From: Mycobacteriales bacterium
GTDB lineage: Bacteria > Actinomycetota > Actinomycetes > Mycobacteriales > SCTD01
Reading direction: 5' to 3'
Assembly: GCA_030447385.1 (NCBI GenBank)
Contig: JAUJOY010000003.1
Coordinates: 283,000-346,999, forward strand
Length of the DNA stretch: 64,000 nt
Within the stretch, counting starts at the first letter, position 1. Every line of letters begins with the position of its first letter. The notes under the pieces are model-generated. The model made no database searches, had not been told where the DNA came from, and saw only the letters and a list, made by a program, of their open reading frames with translations. The translations under genes were made by a program, and so were the position numbers. Below, one piece after another: positions 1-8,551 of this stretch.

Positions 1-47
1 GACGTCCCCACCGCTGACGTCCCCAGCGCCGACATCTCCAGTCCCAT
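1..47 (-). CDS. 5' end of an unidentified divergent gene (partial)
   Basis: A start codon lies on the minus strand at 45-47, preceded at a 6-nt spacing by an AAAGGAG ribosome-binding site (minus strand, 54-60). The reading frame stays open to the window edge and begins [15 protein letters not shown], from degenerate 15-bp repeats. Only about 15 codons are visible, so the product cannot be identified. In many actinobacteria the gene divergent to hemE encodes a DUF3000 protein; that is synteny-based inference only. Confidence 0.45.
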   Translation of the reverse strand, partial: MGLEMSALGTSAVGT

Positions 48-142
48 CCGTCACTCCTTTCCCTCGACGTCCCACGACGGTGCCATGCGGGTCCGACAGA
101 ACCGTGGAGGCGCGCCACAGCAGGCGTGCAACGATCGTGGGG

Positions 143-1213
143 ATGACCAGCGACGCCGCAGCGGTTCCCTCCCGGGTCGCGGACTCCGCCTTCCTGCTGG
201 CCTGCCGGCGCGAGCCCGTCCCGCACACACCGGTGTGGTTCATGCGGCAGGCCGGCCGGGCCCTGCCGGAGTACCGCGCGCTGCGCGAGGGCACCTCCAT
301 GCTGCAGGCCTGCTCCACGCCCGACCTGGTCACGGAGATCACGCTGCAGCCGGTGCGCCGCTACGGCGTGGACGCCGCCATCCTGTTCTCCGACATCGTC
401 GTCCCGTTGCAGGCTGTTGGCGTCGGCCTCGAGATCGTCCCTGGGGTGGGGCCGGTCGTTGCGGAGCCGTTCCGGAGCGCGGCGGACCTCGACCGGCTGC
501 CCGCGCTCACGCCGGAGCACGTGCCGTACGTCGCCGAGGCGGTCCGCAGCCTGGTGGGTGAGCTGGGCCGCACCCCGCTGATCGGCTTTGCGGGGGCGCC
601 CTTCACCCTCGCCAGCTATCTCGTGGAGGGCGGGCCGAGCAAGAACCACGCCAGGACCAAGGCGCTGATGTACGGCGAGCCGGAGCTCTGGTCGGCGCTG
701 CTCGACCGGCTGGCGACGATCACGCTGTCCTTCCTGCGGGTGCAGATCGATGCGGGAGCGAGCGCCGTGCAGCTGTTCGACTCCTGGGTGGGGGCGCTGC
801 CGGCAGCGGACTACCGCACGCTCGTGCAGCCGCACTCCGCCCACGTGCTGCGCGGCGTCGCGGACGTCCCGCGCATCCACTTCGGCGTCGGCACCGGCGA
901 GCTGCTGCACGACATGGGCTCGGCCGGCGCCGACGTCGTGGGCGTGGACTGGCGGGTGCCGCTGTCCGAGGCGGTGCGCCGCATCGGCCCCGGCAAGGCG
1001 GTGCAGGGCAACCTCGACCCGGCGCTCGTGTTCGCCTCCGCCCAGGTGCTGGCGGACAAGGTGCACGAGACGCTCGAGCAGGGCAAGGCGGCCGAGGGGC
1101 ACATCTTCAACCTCGGCCACGGCGTGCTGCCCGAGACCGACCCCGATGCCCTGCTACGCGTCGTCGAGCTGGTGCACGCGGGATTCGAGGGTCCGTCCGC
1201 AGAAGGCCGCTGA
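143..1213 (+). CDS. hemE: Uroporphyrinogen decarboxylase HemE
   Basis: This cytoplasmic enzyme removes the four acetate carboxyls of uroporphyrinogen III to give coproporphyrinogen III, a shared step of heme synthesis. The N-terminal family signature MRQAGR is at residues 34-39, followed by LPEYR. The substrate-pocket stretch around [12 protein letters not shown] and the C-terminal [12 protein letters not shown] are also present. The start at 143 (MTSDAA) gives 356 residues, normal for the family; an upstream in-frame ATG at 80 would add 21 non-conserved residues. The cgoX-hemQ pair 2.7 kb away supplies later steps. The last 60 bases overlap the 3' end of the convergent transporter gene. Confidence 0.95.
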   Translation: MTSDAAAVPSRVADSAFLLACRREPVPHTPVWFMRQAGRALPEYRALREGTSMLQACSTPDLVTEITLQPVRRYGVDAAILFSDIVVPLQAVGVGLEIVPGVGPVVAEPFRSAADLDRLPALTPEHVPYVAEAVRSLVGELGRTPLIGFAGAPFTLASYLVEGGPSKNHARTKALMYGEPELWSALLDRLATITLSFLRVQIDAGASAVQLFDSWVGALPAADYRTLVQPHSAHVLRGVADVPRIHFGVGTGELLHDMGSAGADVVGVDWRVPLSEAVRRIGPGKAVQGNLDPALVFASAQVLADKVHETLEQGKAAEGHIFNLGHGVLPETDPDALLRVVELVHAGFEGPSAEGR

Positions 1214-2689
1214 GGCGAGCAGCACCACAGCCGCCCCCAGCAGCGCGACCTGCACCGATGCGATGTAGGACGCCTCAGCGGCGCCCCGCAGCTGCAGCAG
1301 GACGTCGAGCGGCACCGCGCCGGAGGACTGGGCCAGGATGTCCGCGGGGCTGGCCCCGCGCAGCAGCGCCTCCACCAGGGCGTCGGCGCGGTCGTCCGGC
1401 ACGCCGAGGGTCAGCAGCCGGGCCAGCAGGTCGCTGCCGAGCCGCGCCACCACCAGCGCGCCGAGGCCCGCCACGGCCACGACCCCGCCGAGCTCGCGCG
1501 CGACGTTGACGGTCGCGGCGGCGAGCCCGGAGCGGTTGCGGCTGACCGCGTCCAGCGAGGCGGTGACCACCGGCGCCGTCGTCAGGCCGATGCCGACGCC
1601 GCACAGGGCGAGCAGGGCGAGCAGCTCCAGGTCGGTCATCCCCTTGTCGAGCCGCACCCCGGTCAGGCCCACGCCGATCGCCGTCAGCACGAGGCCGACG
1701 ACCACCGGCGGTCGCGGCCCCCGCGCAGCGGCGAGGCGACCGGCCAGCGGCGCCGTCACCACCAGGGCCACCGTCAGGGGCAGGAGGCGCAGCGCGGAGG
1801 GCAGCGCCTCGCGCTCCTGCACCAGCTGCAGGAACAGCGACAGGAACACCAGCAGGACGAAGACCGCCAGGCTCGCGGCGAACGCTCCGACAGTGGCGCC
1901 GACGAAGCCGCGCTGGCGGAGCAGGGCCATCGGCAGCACAGGGTGAGGCGTACGCCGCTCGACCGCGGCGAAGGCCGCCAGCGACAGCAGCGCGACCGTC
2001 GTGGCCACCACGACCGGTCGGCCGAGCCCGTCCCGCCCGCCGAGGACCACCGCGTACGTCGCCGCCGCCAGGCCGACCGCCGCAAGAGCCTGCCCGGGCA
2101 GGTCGAGCCGGCGGTCGCGTGCGGCGGGAGGGCCGGCAGGGGCGAAGGCCACCACGGCCGCGACCGCGATGCAGAGCGGCACGTTGACCCAGAAGATCGC
2201 CGGCCAGCCGGACGCGGCAACGAGCAACCCGCCCACGATGGGCCCGGCCACCAGGGCGGCGGCGCCGGTGGCGGCCCACAGCCCCACCGCACGGGCCCGC
2301 GGGCCCGGCTCCGGGTAGGCGGCGGCCAGCACCGCGAGCCCGCCGGGCAGGACGAGGGCCGCACCGACGCCCTGGACCGCCCGCGCCGCGATCAGCGCGG
2401 TGGAGCTGTCGGCCGTCGCGCAGGCGGCCGAGGCGGCGGCGAACACCGCGAGACCGGACACGAACACCCGCCGCCGGCCGAGGACGTCGGCCAGGGTGCC
2501 GCCCGTGAGCAGGAGCGCCGCGAGCGCGACCGTGTAGGCGGTGACGATCCCCTGCAGCTGCGCCACACCGGCCCCGAGGTCGGCCTGGATGTCGCGGATC
2601 GCGACGGCGACCACCGTGTTGTCGAGCGTGGCGGTGAAGGCGGCGAGGGAGGTGGCGACCAGGACCAGGGCGCGCCTTGACCGGTCCAC
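1154..2689 (-). CDS. MFS drug exporter, DHA2-like (14 TM)
   Basis: Predicted inner-membrane proton-coupled exporter of the major facilitator superfamily. The 511-residue protein is almost entirely hydrophobic helices. It shows the DHA2-type LDNTVVAVA motif in the first helix (residues 22-30), the motif A loop [14 protein letters not shown] (about 63-76) and a glycine/proline-rich motif C around [11 protein letters not shown]. The length fits the 14-helix group. Translation starts at GTG, 10 nt after the stop of the DUF4349 lipoprotein gene, so the two probably share a transcript. Its 3' end overlaps hemE by 60 nt in convergent orientation. The substrate cannot be told from the sequence. Confidence 0.88.
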   Translation of the reverse strand: MDRSRRALVLVATSLAAFTATLDNTVVAVAIRDIQADLGAGVAQLQGIVTAYTVALAALLLTGGTLADVLGRRRVFVSGLAVFAAASAACATADSSTALIAARAVQGVGAALVLPGGLAVLAAAYPEPGPRARAVGLWAATGAAALVAGPIVGGLLVAASGWPAIFWVNVPLCIAVAAVVAFAPAGPPAARDRRLDLPGQALAAVGLAAATYAVVLGGRDGLGRPVVVATTVALLSLAAFAAVERRTPHPVLPMALLRQRGFVGATVGAFAASLAVFVLLVFLSLFLQLVQEREALPSALRLLPLTVALVVTAPLAGRLAAARGPRPPVVVGLVLTAIGVGLTGVRLDKGMTDLELLALLALCGVGIGLTTAPVVTASLDAVSRNRSGLAAATVNVARELGGVVAVAGLGALVVARLGSDLLARLLTLGVPDDRADALVEALLRGASPADILAQSSGAVPLDVLLQLRGAAEASYIASVQVALLGAAVVLLASAAFCGRTLESRVHQLDDA

Positions 2690-2699
2690 CCGCGAAACC

Positions 2700-3563
2700 C
2701 TAGGCGCTACGCCGCGTACGCACCCGCCAGAGCAGGAGCAGCAGGGCCACGAGCAGTGGCGTGAAGGGCAGCAGCGCGCCGGTCGCCACCGCGGCGGCCC
2801 GTCCCACGGTGAGCAGGGCCTCCCACCCCTTCTGCAGCCCGTCCCGGAAGCCGAGCGGGCCGGAGCCCGCGGTAAGGCCCCGCTCGTCAGTGAGGCGCAG
2901 CGTCACGCTCGACAGGTCCACCTGCTCGGTCAGGGCCGCCAGGCGGGCCTGCAGCGACTCGAGGTCGGCGGTGCGCCGCGTCAGCTCGGACTCGACCTGC
3001 ACCACCTCGCCGAGCGTGTCCGCCTCGGCCAGCAGCGCGCGCACCCGCTCGACGCTCGCCCGCTGCGTGGCCAGGCGGCTGTCCAGGTCGACCACCTGGT
3101 CGGTGACGTCCTGGCTGCCGAGCCGGCGGGACTGCTCCTTCCCGAGAGCGGACAGCCGGCGCAGCGTGTCGTCGAAGGCGGCCGGCGGCACCCGCAGCCG
3201 CAGGATTGCGCGGCCCGAGCCGTTGTCGCTGGTGCGCTCCTCGCTCTCGACCGAGCCGCCGGCGCCGCGTACGACACCGGCGGCCTCCTCAGCCGCGCGG
3301 CGTGCGTCGTCGACGACGACCTCGAGATCGCCGGTACGAAGGACGGCTGCGGCCGGGCCCACCCGGCCGAGGGGGCCCGGCGCCTCGGGGGCGGCGCGCT
3401 CGGCGGACCTCGCCTCGGGGGCGCCAGGGGCACCGGCGCTCCCGGCAGTGCTCGCGCCGGCGGCGTCCGAGGCCGAGCCGCTCACCCGCGAGGCGTCGCC
3501 GGAGCAGCCGCCCAGCAGCAGCACCGTGATGGTCAGGGGGGCAAGGAGGGCAGAGCGCTTCAT
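2700..3563 (-). CDS. DUF4349-family lipoprotein with C-terminal membrane anchor
   Basis: A 287-residue exported protein of unknown function. The start at 3563 is supported by a GGAGG site 5 nt upstream and exposes a lipoprotein signal (MKRSALLAPL..VLLLGGC) with the lipid-modified Cys near residue 20. An Ala/Gly-rich linker follows, then the DUF4349 region with a long central coiled coil (about 120-200, DLDSRLATQRASVERVRALL) and a single C-terminal helix ending in Arg residues. This arrangement is typical of DUF4349 proteins. It probably forms an operon with the MFS exporter downstream. The cgoX gene is divergent, and the 345-bp gap between them carries AGATCTTCGG dyads. Confidence 0.8.
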   Translation of the reverse strand: MKRSALLAPLTITVLLLGGCSGDASRVSGSASDAAGASTAGSAGAPGAPEARSAERAAPEAPGPLGRVGPAAAVLRTGDLEVVVDDARRAAEEAAGVVRGAGGSVESEERTSDNGSGRAILRLRVPPAAFDDTLRRLSALGKEQSRRLGSQDVTDQVVDLDSRLATQRASVERVRALLAEADTLGEVVQVESELTRRTADLESLQARLAALTEQVDLSSVTLRLTDERGLTAGSGPLGFRDGLQKGWEALLTVGRAAAVATGALLPFTPLLVALLLLLWRVRTRRSA

Positions 3564-3908
3564 GGGGACCTCCGGAGCGGGACAGATGCGGATGGGACGC
3601 GCGCCGCGGGAGATCGGTTGCGCCCCGCCCGCACCCGGTCGTTCCGCCGCCGCCGCCCGCGCCCCCGCCGCCCGCAGCTGCCGAGACCGAGATCTTCGGA
3701 AGATCCCCAGCATCAGAGTGCTGTGGACATCCCGAAGATCTTCCACGGGCCGAGGGATCGCGGGGCGGGGTTACCGGGGCGGGCGCTGGCGAGGCAGGCA
3801 ACTCGGGCCGGGCCCTGGACGGCCGGCGAGCCCTACTCGGGGGATGGCCGCCCCGGCTCGCCGGCGAGCCGGGCGACGGGCGGCACCGGTCTTCCTAGGC
3901 TGGCCGGT
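3564..3908. promoter_or_regulatory. Divergent intergenic region with AGATCTTCGG dyads
   Basis: This 345-bp gap separates the divergent DUF4349 and cgoX genes. Two related dyads lie in it. AGATCTTCGG at 3690-3699 is matched by its exact inverted copy at 3732-3741, 32 nt apart. The first copy also sits in a local palindrome (ATCTTC-G-GAAGAT, 3692-3704) and the second in a perfect GAAGATCTTC (3734-3743). This is a plausible regulator binding region for one or both genes. No regulator gene is adjacent, and no clear -35/-10 pair could be assigned. Confidence 0.45.
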
Positions 3909-5288
3909 GTGCGGGTCGTCGTGGTGGGTGCGGGCATCAGCGGGCTGGCCGCCGCGCTGGAGGCGCGTGCGCTGCGCCCGGACGCCGACGTCGTCGTCCT
4001 CGAGGCGAGCTCCCGCATCGGCGGCAAGGTCGCGGTGAGCGAGGTCGGCGGGCTCGCCGTGGACGAGGGCGCCGACTCGATGCTCACCCGGACCCCGGAC
4101 GGCCTCGCGCTGGTGCGGGCCGCCGGGCTGGAGGCCGAGCTGGTTGCCCCGGCGACGGCGCAGGCCGGCGTGTGGAGCCGCGGCCGCCTCCGGCCGCTGC
4201 CCTCCGGCACGCTGCTCGGCCTCCCGACCGACCTGGCAGCCCTCGCCAGGACGCGCCTGCTCTCCCCGCCAGGCCTGACCCGGGTGCCCCTCGACCTGCT
4301 GCTGCCCGGCCGACCCGTCAGCCAGGACGTCAGCGTCGGCAGCCTCGTCACCCGCCGGTTCGGCCGCGAGGTCGTCGACCGGCTGGTGGACCCGCTCCTC
4401 GGCGGCGTCTACGCCGGCCGCGCCGACCTGCTGTCCCTGCACGCGAGCCTCCCGCAGCTCGTCCCCCACCTCACCGGCCGGCGCAGCCTCCTGTGCGCGG
4501 CGCGGGCCGCGCGGGCAGCAACACCCCCGCTCGACGGCCCGTTGTTCGCCTCGCTGCCAGGCGGTCTCGGCCGGCTCCCGGCAGCCCTCGCCCTCGCGAC
4601 AGGCGCCGACATCCGGATGGGCACGACGGTGCGCGAGCTGACCCGTACACCCACGGGGTGGTCGCTCGTCCACGGCTCCGCGGCAGCGCCCGCCGAGGTC
4701 ACCGCCGACGCCGTGGTCCTCGCGGTCCCCGCCGCTCCGGCGAGCCGGCTGCTCGCCGGGCTGGTCCCGGCGGACAGCCGAATCTGCGTCGACTACGCCG
4801 CCGTCGCGCTCGTCACCCTGGTTCTCGACGGGCCGCTGCCCGGCGGGGGCAGCGGCTACCTCGTGCCCGCCGTCGAGGGCCGCACAACCAAGGCAGTGAC
4901 CTTCTCCTCCCGCAAGTGGGCCTACCTCGACGGCCCGCGGTCGGTGATCCGGGCCAGCGTCGGGCGGTACGGCGAGGCCCGCGACCTGCAGCGCGACGAC
5001 CCCGACCTGATGGCCGTCGTGCGCGCTGAGCTGGAGCTCGCCGTCGGGCCGCTGCCCCGCCTGGTCGACAGCCGGGTGACGAGGTGGGGCGGTGGGCTGC
5101 CGCAGTACACCGTCGGGCACCTCGAGCGCGTACGCCGGCTGAGGACGGCCGTGGAGCAGCACCCCGCACTCGCGGTGGCTGGCGCGGCGTACGACGGGGT
5201 CGGCGTGCCGCTCTGTGCCCGCAGCGGCCGCGCGGCGGCCCGAACAGCCTTGCGGCACCATGGAGTCCATGACCCAGACCCGTCCTGA
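3909..5288 (+). CDS. hemY: Coproporphyrinogen III oxidase, HemY/CgoX type (FAD)
   Basis: FAD-dependent oxidase that aromatises a porphyrinogen ring. In actinobacteria with hemQ, this family acts on coproporphyrinogen III (CgoX role) rather than protoporphyrinogen. The N-terminal dinucleotide-binding motif VVVGAGISGLAAALEA starts at residue 3, followed by VVLEASSRIGGK and DEGADSM. The C-terminal AGAAYDGVGVPLC is the second FAD-contact segment. Length is 459 residues from the GTG at 3909, the first start placing the Rossmann motif at the N-terminus; the frame stays open far upstream without conserved sequence. Its last 20 nt overlap hemQ, implying translational coupling. Confidence 0.93.
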   Translation: MRVVVVGAGISGLAAALEARALRPDADVVVLEASSRIGGKVAVSEVGGLAVDEGADSMLTRTPDGLALVRAAGLEAELVAPATAQAGVWSRGRLRPLPSGTLLGLPTDLAALARTRLLSPPGLTRVPLDLLLPGRPVSQDVSVGSLVTRRFGREVVDRLVDPLLGGVYAGRADLLSLHASLPQLVPHLTGRRSLLCAARAARAATPPLDGPLFASLPGGLGRLPAALALATGADIRMGTTVRELTRTPTGWSLVHGSAAAPAEVTADAVVLAVPAAPASRLLAGLVPADSRICVDYAAVALVTLVLDGPLPGGGSGYLVPAVEGRTTKAVTFSSRKWAYLDGPRSVIRASVGRYGEARDLQRDDPDLMAVVRAELELAVGPLPRLVDSRVTRWGGGLPQYTVGHLERVRRLRTAVEQHPALAVAGAAYDGVGVPLCARSGRAAARTALRHHGVHDPDPS

Positions 5289-5976
5289 GGCGCCCACCGC
5301 GCGCGAGCTGAACGACCAGCTGCTCTACGCGATGTACGCGGTCTTCACGGTGACGACGCCGCTGCCGGAGGGGTCCCGGCAGTCACTGGCGGAGGAGGCT
5401 CAGCAGTTCCTGGACAGCGCGCTGTCCAAGGACGTCTACACCCGCGGGACCTACGACGTCGCCGGGTTCAAGGCCGACGCCGAGCTGCTGGTGTGGTGGA
5501 CCTGTCCCGACGTCGACGTGCTGCAGGAGACCTACAACCGCTTCCGCCAGACCGGCCTCGGCCGCCACCTCGCCCCGGTCTGGTCGGCAGTCGCGATCCA
5601 CCGGCCGGCGGAGTTCAACCGCAGCCACATCCCGGCGTACGTCCGTCGCGAGGACGCCAAGAAGTACGTCTGCGTCTACCCGTTCAACCGGTCCCTCGAG
5701 TGGTACCTGCTGCCGGACTACGAGCGCAAGGGGATGCTGTCCGAGCACGGGATCATGGGGCGGGAGTACGAGGACGTGCGCGCCAACACCGTTGCGGCGT
5801 TCGGCCTCGGCGACTACGAGTGGCTGCTCGCCTTCGAAGCCGACCAGATGCACCGGATCACCGACTGCCTGCGGGCGCTGCGCGCCTCCCGCGCCCGGCT
5901 GCACACCAAGCTCGAGACGCCCTTCTACTCCGGCATCCGCAAGAGCGTGGCGGAGGTCGTCGCCGGGCTGCCCTAG
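5269..5976 (+). CDS. hemQ: Coproheme decarboxylase HemQ/ChdC
   Basis: HemQ decarboxylates coproheme to protoheme, the last step of the coproporphyrin-dependent pathway used by Gram-positive bacteria. The 235-residue protein has the chlorite-dismutase fold family features: VYPFNRSLEWYLLPDY, with the family's catalytic Tyr position near 137, and MLSEHGIMGREY, with the proximal heme-ligand His at about 160. The start ATG at 5269 has GGAG three bases upstream; an ATG at 5260 is the alternative. The gene overlaps cgoX by 20 nt, and hemE lies upstream. A ferrochelatase gene is not in the window. The stop codon shares CTAG with the convergent gene's stop. Confidence 0.95.
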   Translation: MTQTRPEAPTARELNDQLLYAMYAVFTVTTPLPEGSRQSLAEEAQQFLDSALSKDVYTRGTYDVAGFKADAELLVWWTCPDVDVLQETYNRFRQTGLGRHLAPVWSAVAIHRPAEFNRSHIPAYVRREDAKKYVCVYPFNRSLEWYLLPDYERKGMLSEHGIMGREYEDVRANTVAAFGLGDYEWLLAFEADQMHRITDCLRALRASRARLHTKLETPFYSGIRKSVAEVVAGLP

Positions 5977-6827
5977 TCGGCGGGGTCTCTCGGGTGCACG
6001 GCCGGGCTCAGGCCACCGCCGGGCTGATGCGGTACGCGGATCTGCTCCCCGCGCAGGCGCAGGCCGTCCCAGTTGCCGAACTCGCTCTCCGGCGTCCACT
6101 CGTTGCCCCAGAAGCGCTCGCCGTAGCGCTCCTTCATCTCCTTGGCCCAGTCGCCCTCGAGGAGCCGGGCCGCGTCCTCAGGGGTGCGCCAGACGCTGAG
6201 CAGGTAGCAGGCGCCGCCGGTGCCGAGGCCGACGACGCTGCGCAGGAGAGCCGGGTCGGAGAACATCTGCTTGCGCTGCTTGGCGAGCCGCAGCAGCGCC
6301 ATCGGCGCCTTCAGCCGGCTGGTCTGCACGGCGAGCACCGCGCCCCCGACGCCCTTGATCTGCGAGCGCGCGAACCGCGCCTCCGGGGAGGACTCGAAGC
6401 TGATCCGGCCGTCCGGGCCCACCGAGCTGCTCAGCAGCGGCGGGAGGGTCGCCGCGTTGGGCCAGGCGAACTCCCTCGGCGGCTGCGGCTCAGGAGCGTG
6501 CGGCGCGAGGGTGACGCCCAGCCAGGTGCCCGACTCGCGCTCGGTGGGCCGCCAGCGGACCAGCCACAGGGAGCTGAGCAGCTTGGAGAAGTCCCACATG
6601 ATGTCGCCGTGCGCGTCGGACCGCATGAACTCCTGCATGGCGTGCCGGCTCTGCCAGGCGGTGATCGTCCAGAACTCCGTCGGGCCCGACACGACGCTCG
6701 CCCAGCGCACGAGGCCCTCGGTCCCGGCGAGCTGTCGGCGCACCCGCCGGGTGACCACCATCATCAGCGGGAAGGCCCGGACGCTCCGCAACCGGGAGCG
6801 GGTGGTCACGATGAGCAGGTCGGTCAC
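5973..6827 (-). CDS. Duplicated dimeric alpha/beta-barrel (ABM-like) protein
   Basis: A 284-residue cytoplasmic protein without a confidently assigned reaction. Two halves each look like an antibiotic-biosynthesis-monooxygenase/DUF3291-type barrel. The first has TEFWTITAWQSRHAMQEFMR near residues 50-70. The second has CYLLSVWRTPEDAARLLEGD followed by ERYGERFWGNEW. Both carry the sequence pattern in which a strand ending in W is followed by an acidic helix. The start is the GTG at 6827 with a weak AAAGAG upstream. Stop codons of this gene and hemQ interlock over CTAG. Because barrels of this fold bind heme in several families, a link with hemQ is possible but unproven. Confidence 0.6.
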   Translation of the reverse strand: MTDLLIVTTRSRLRSVRAFPLMMVVTRRVRRQLAGTEGLVRWASVVSGPTEFWTITAWQSRHAMQEFMRSDAHGDIMWDFSKLLSSLWLVRWRPTERESGTWLGVTLAPHAPEPQPPREFAWPNAATLPPLLSSSVGPDGRISFESSPEARFARSQIKGVGGAVLAVQTSRLKAPMALLRLAKQRKQMFSDPALLRSVVGLGTGGACYLLSVWRTPEDAARLLEGDWAKEMKERYGERFWGNEWTPESEFGNWDGLRLRGEQIRVPHQPGGGLSPAVHPRDPAD

Positions 6828-6894
6828 TCTTTGACCCTAGATGCGCGAGTCCGCTAGTGGGAAGTCGAAGGCCGAAAGTGGCGCCCAGCCCATG

Positions 6895-6970
6895 GATGAT
6901 CTTGCGGGTCGTGGCCTGGTCAGCGACTGGCCGGCGAGTCCTGTGCCGACCCACGAACCAGAAGATCATC
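6895..6970. repeat. Hairpin element 1 with 20-bp imperfect terminal inverted repeats
   Basis: The ends GATGATCTTGCGGGTCGTGG (6895-6914) and, inverted, GATGATCTTCTGGTTCGTGG (6951-6970) match at 17 of 20 positions and enclose 36 bp. The element fills most of the gap between the barrel-protein gene and msrB. A second element with related ends (TGATC-W-T...GGTT) occurs at 27063-27128. REP or MITE-like small elements are the best comparison. A terminator role for msrB is the alternative, since it sits just past the msrB stop. Confidence 0.5.
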
Positions 6971-6988
6971 GGCAGAGGGCGTGGGCGC

Positions 6989-7414
6989 TCAGCCGGCCTG
7001 CGGGGCGGCCGGCTCCAGGCGCAGGCTGACGCTGTTCATGCAGTAGCGGTCGCCCGTCGGGGTCTGGGGCGAGTCGTGGAACAGGTGCCCCAGGTGTGAG
7101 CCGCACCGCGCGCAGAGGGCCTCCACCCGCACCATGCCCAGGCTGTAGTCCTCCCGCAGCTTCACCGCGTCGGAGTCCTTGGGGGCGTAGAAGCTGGGCC
7201 ACCCGCAGTGCGAGTCGAACTTGGTCTCGCTGCGGAAGAGCTCGTGGCCGCAGGCCCGGCAGGAGTAGACGCCGGTGATCTTGGTGTCGTTGTACTCCCC
7301 GGTGAAGGGGCGCTCGGTGCCGGCGCGGCGCAGCACGGCGTACTCCTCCCGCGTCAGCTCGCTGCGCCACTGCTCGTCGGTCTTGGAGATGGGGTACGTC
7401 GCGTCGTCTCTCAT
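6989..7414 (-). CDS. msrB: Peptide-methionine (R)-S-oxide reductase MsrB
   Basis: Reduces the R epimer of methionine sulfoxide in proteins, a repair step against oxidative damage. All hallmarks are visible in 141 residues: zinc-binding CRAC (Cys52, Cys55) and CARC (Cys101, Cys104), the HCGWPSF loop with a candidate recycling Cys70, and the catalytic Cys125 in RYCMNSVSL. Length and start (MRDDATYPISKTDEQWR) are normal for the family. It is divergent to the LigD-type polymerase gene, 54 bp away, and followed by hairpin element 1. Confidence 0.95.
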   Translation of the reverse strand: MRDDATYPISKTDEQWRSELTREEYAVLRRAGTERPFTGEYNDTKITGVYSCRACGHELFRSETKFDSHCGWPSFYAPKDSDAVKLREDYSLGMVRVEALCARCGSHLGHLFHDSPQTPTGDRYCMNSVSLRLEPAAPQAG

Positions 7415-7468
7415 GACCGACTACAGCGCGGGGCGCGGCCGGGGGATTCCAGGCCGATACGGTGCGGC

Positions 7469-8551
7469 ATGGCCAGCCCCTTCGTCGAGCTCGACATCGA
7501 CACGCCGTACGGGGAGCGGACGGTCAAGGTCACGAACCCCGAGAAGACCTACTTCAGCGGGCTGCCTGCCGGCAGGGGGCGCAAGCTCGACCTCGTCGAG
7601 TACTACCTGTCGGTTGCGGACGGCGTGGTCAGGGGCCTGCGCGAGCGGCCCACCGTGCTGAAGCGGCATCCAGGAGGCGCCGAGACGCCGCCGATCTACC
7701 AGAAGCGGGTGCCCGACAACCGGCCGCCCTGGATGGAGACGGTGACCGTCACCTTCCCGAGTGGCCGCAGCGCCACCGAGCTGTGCCCGGTCGACGTGGC
7801 GCATGTCGCCTGGGCGGCCAACAGCGGGTGTCTGGACTTCCATCCCTGGCCGACGCGCCGTGGGCACGTCGAGCAGCCCGACGAGCTGCGCATCGACCTC
7901 GACCCGATGCCGGGCACCGGCTGGGTGGATGTGCAGGAGGTCGCCCTGGAGGTGAAGGCGTTCTTCGACGAGCTGGGCTACACCGCCTTCCCGAAGACCA
8001 GCGGCAGCAAGGGCATCCACGTCTACCTGAGGATCCGCCCGGACTGGACCTTCACCGAGGTGCGGCACGCGGCGGTCGCCGTCGCGCGGGAGATCGAGCG
8101 CCGCCGCCCCGACCTCGCGACCGCCCGCTGGTGGAAGGAGGAGCGCGGCGAGCGGGTCTTCCTGGACTACAACCGGATGGCGCGCGACCAGACGATCGCG
8201 AGCGCGTACAGCGTGCGGGCGCGGCCGCAGGCGACGGTCAGCGCGCCGGTCACCTGGGCGGAGGTGCCGATCGTGGAGGTCGCCGACTTCGACATCTGGA
8301 CGATGCGCGACCGGTTCGCCGCGCTGGGGGACCTGCATGCGGCGATCGACGACGTCGCGCACGACCTCACCCCGCTGCTCGAGCTCTACGAGCGGCAGGG
8401 CGAGGGGGAGGCGCCCTACCCGCCTCAGTTCCCGAAGATGGAGGGCGAGCCGATGCGGGTGCAGCCGAGCCGGGCCAGGAAGCCGGTCCTGCCGGTCGAG
8501 CCGGTCGAGCCGGTCGAGCCGGTCGAGCGGGGGGTGAGCCCTACCGGGTGA
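7469..8551 (+). CDS. LigD-type polymerase domain protein (stand-alone NHEJ primase-polymerase)
   Basis: Archaeo-eukaryotic primase-superfamily polymerase of the LigD PolDom type, which fills gaps and adds nucleotides during non-homologous end joining. In 360 residues the metal-binding DLD is at 143-145 (RIDLDPMPGTGW), the SGSKGIHVYL motif at 178-187, and DYNRMARDQTIASAYSVRAR marks the third catalytic region. The start ATG at 7469 is the only one giving a normal N-terminus. Ligase and nuclease domains of full LigD are absent; an ATP-dependent ligase is encoded 2.5 kb away. The tail is a Pro-Val-Glu repeat from four 9-bp units. Its end overlaps tesB by 11 nt in convergent orientation. Confidence 0.9.
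   Translation: MASPFVELDIDTPYGERTVKVTNPEKTYFSGLPAGRGRKLDLVEYYLSVADGVVRGLRERPTVLKRHPGGAETPPIYQKRVPDNRPPWMETVTVTFPSGRSATELCPVDVAHVAWAANSGCLDFHPWPTRRGHVEQPDELRIDLDPMPGTGWVDVQEVALEVKAFFDELGYTAFPKTSGSKGIHVYLRIRPDWTFTEVRHAAVAVAREIERRRPDLATARWWKEERGERVFLDYNRMARDQTIASAYSVRARPQATVSAPVTWAEVPIVEVADFDIWTMRDRFAALGDLHAAIDDVAHDLTPLLELYERQGEGEAPYPPQFPKMEGEPMRVQPSRARKPVLPVEPVEPVEPVERGVSPTG
8492..8527 (+). repeat. Four tandem copies of CCGGTCGAG in the polymerase gene tail
   Basis: Four exact, contiguous 9-bp units encode the Pro-Val-Glu repeat at the C-terminus of the LigD-type polymerase. In-frame tandem units of this kind can change copy number by slippage without breaking the gene. Confidence 0.85.

Noticed and set aside
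85-561. Long frames overlapping hemE in the other plus-strand phase
   Set aside because: Arg/Pro/Ala-rich translation typical of a shifted frame of a GC-rich gene; no motif.
2541-3908. Upstream extension of the cgoX reading frame by more than 450 codons
   Set aside because: The extension lies antisense to the DUF4349 gene and has no homologous features; the FAD motif fixes the start at 3909.
3771-5297. 508-codon minus-strand frame antisense to cgoX
   Set aside because: Composition follows the antisense of a high-GC3 gene and no domain is recognisable.
8492-8527. Possible CRISPR-like repeat
   Set aside because: The units are contiguous 9-bp copies without spacers and lie in a coding tail; no CRISPR array exists in the window.
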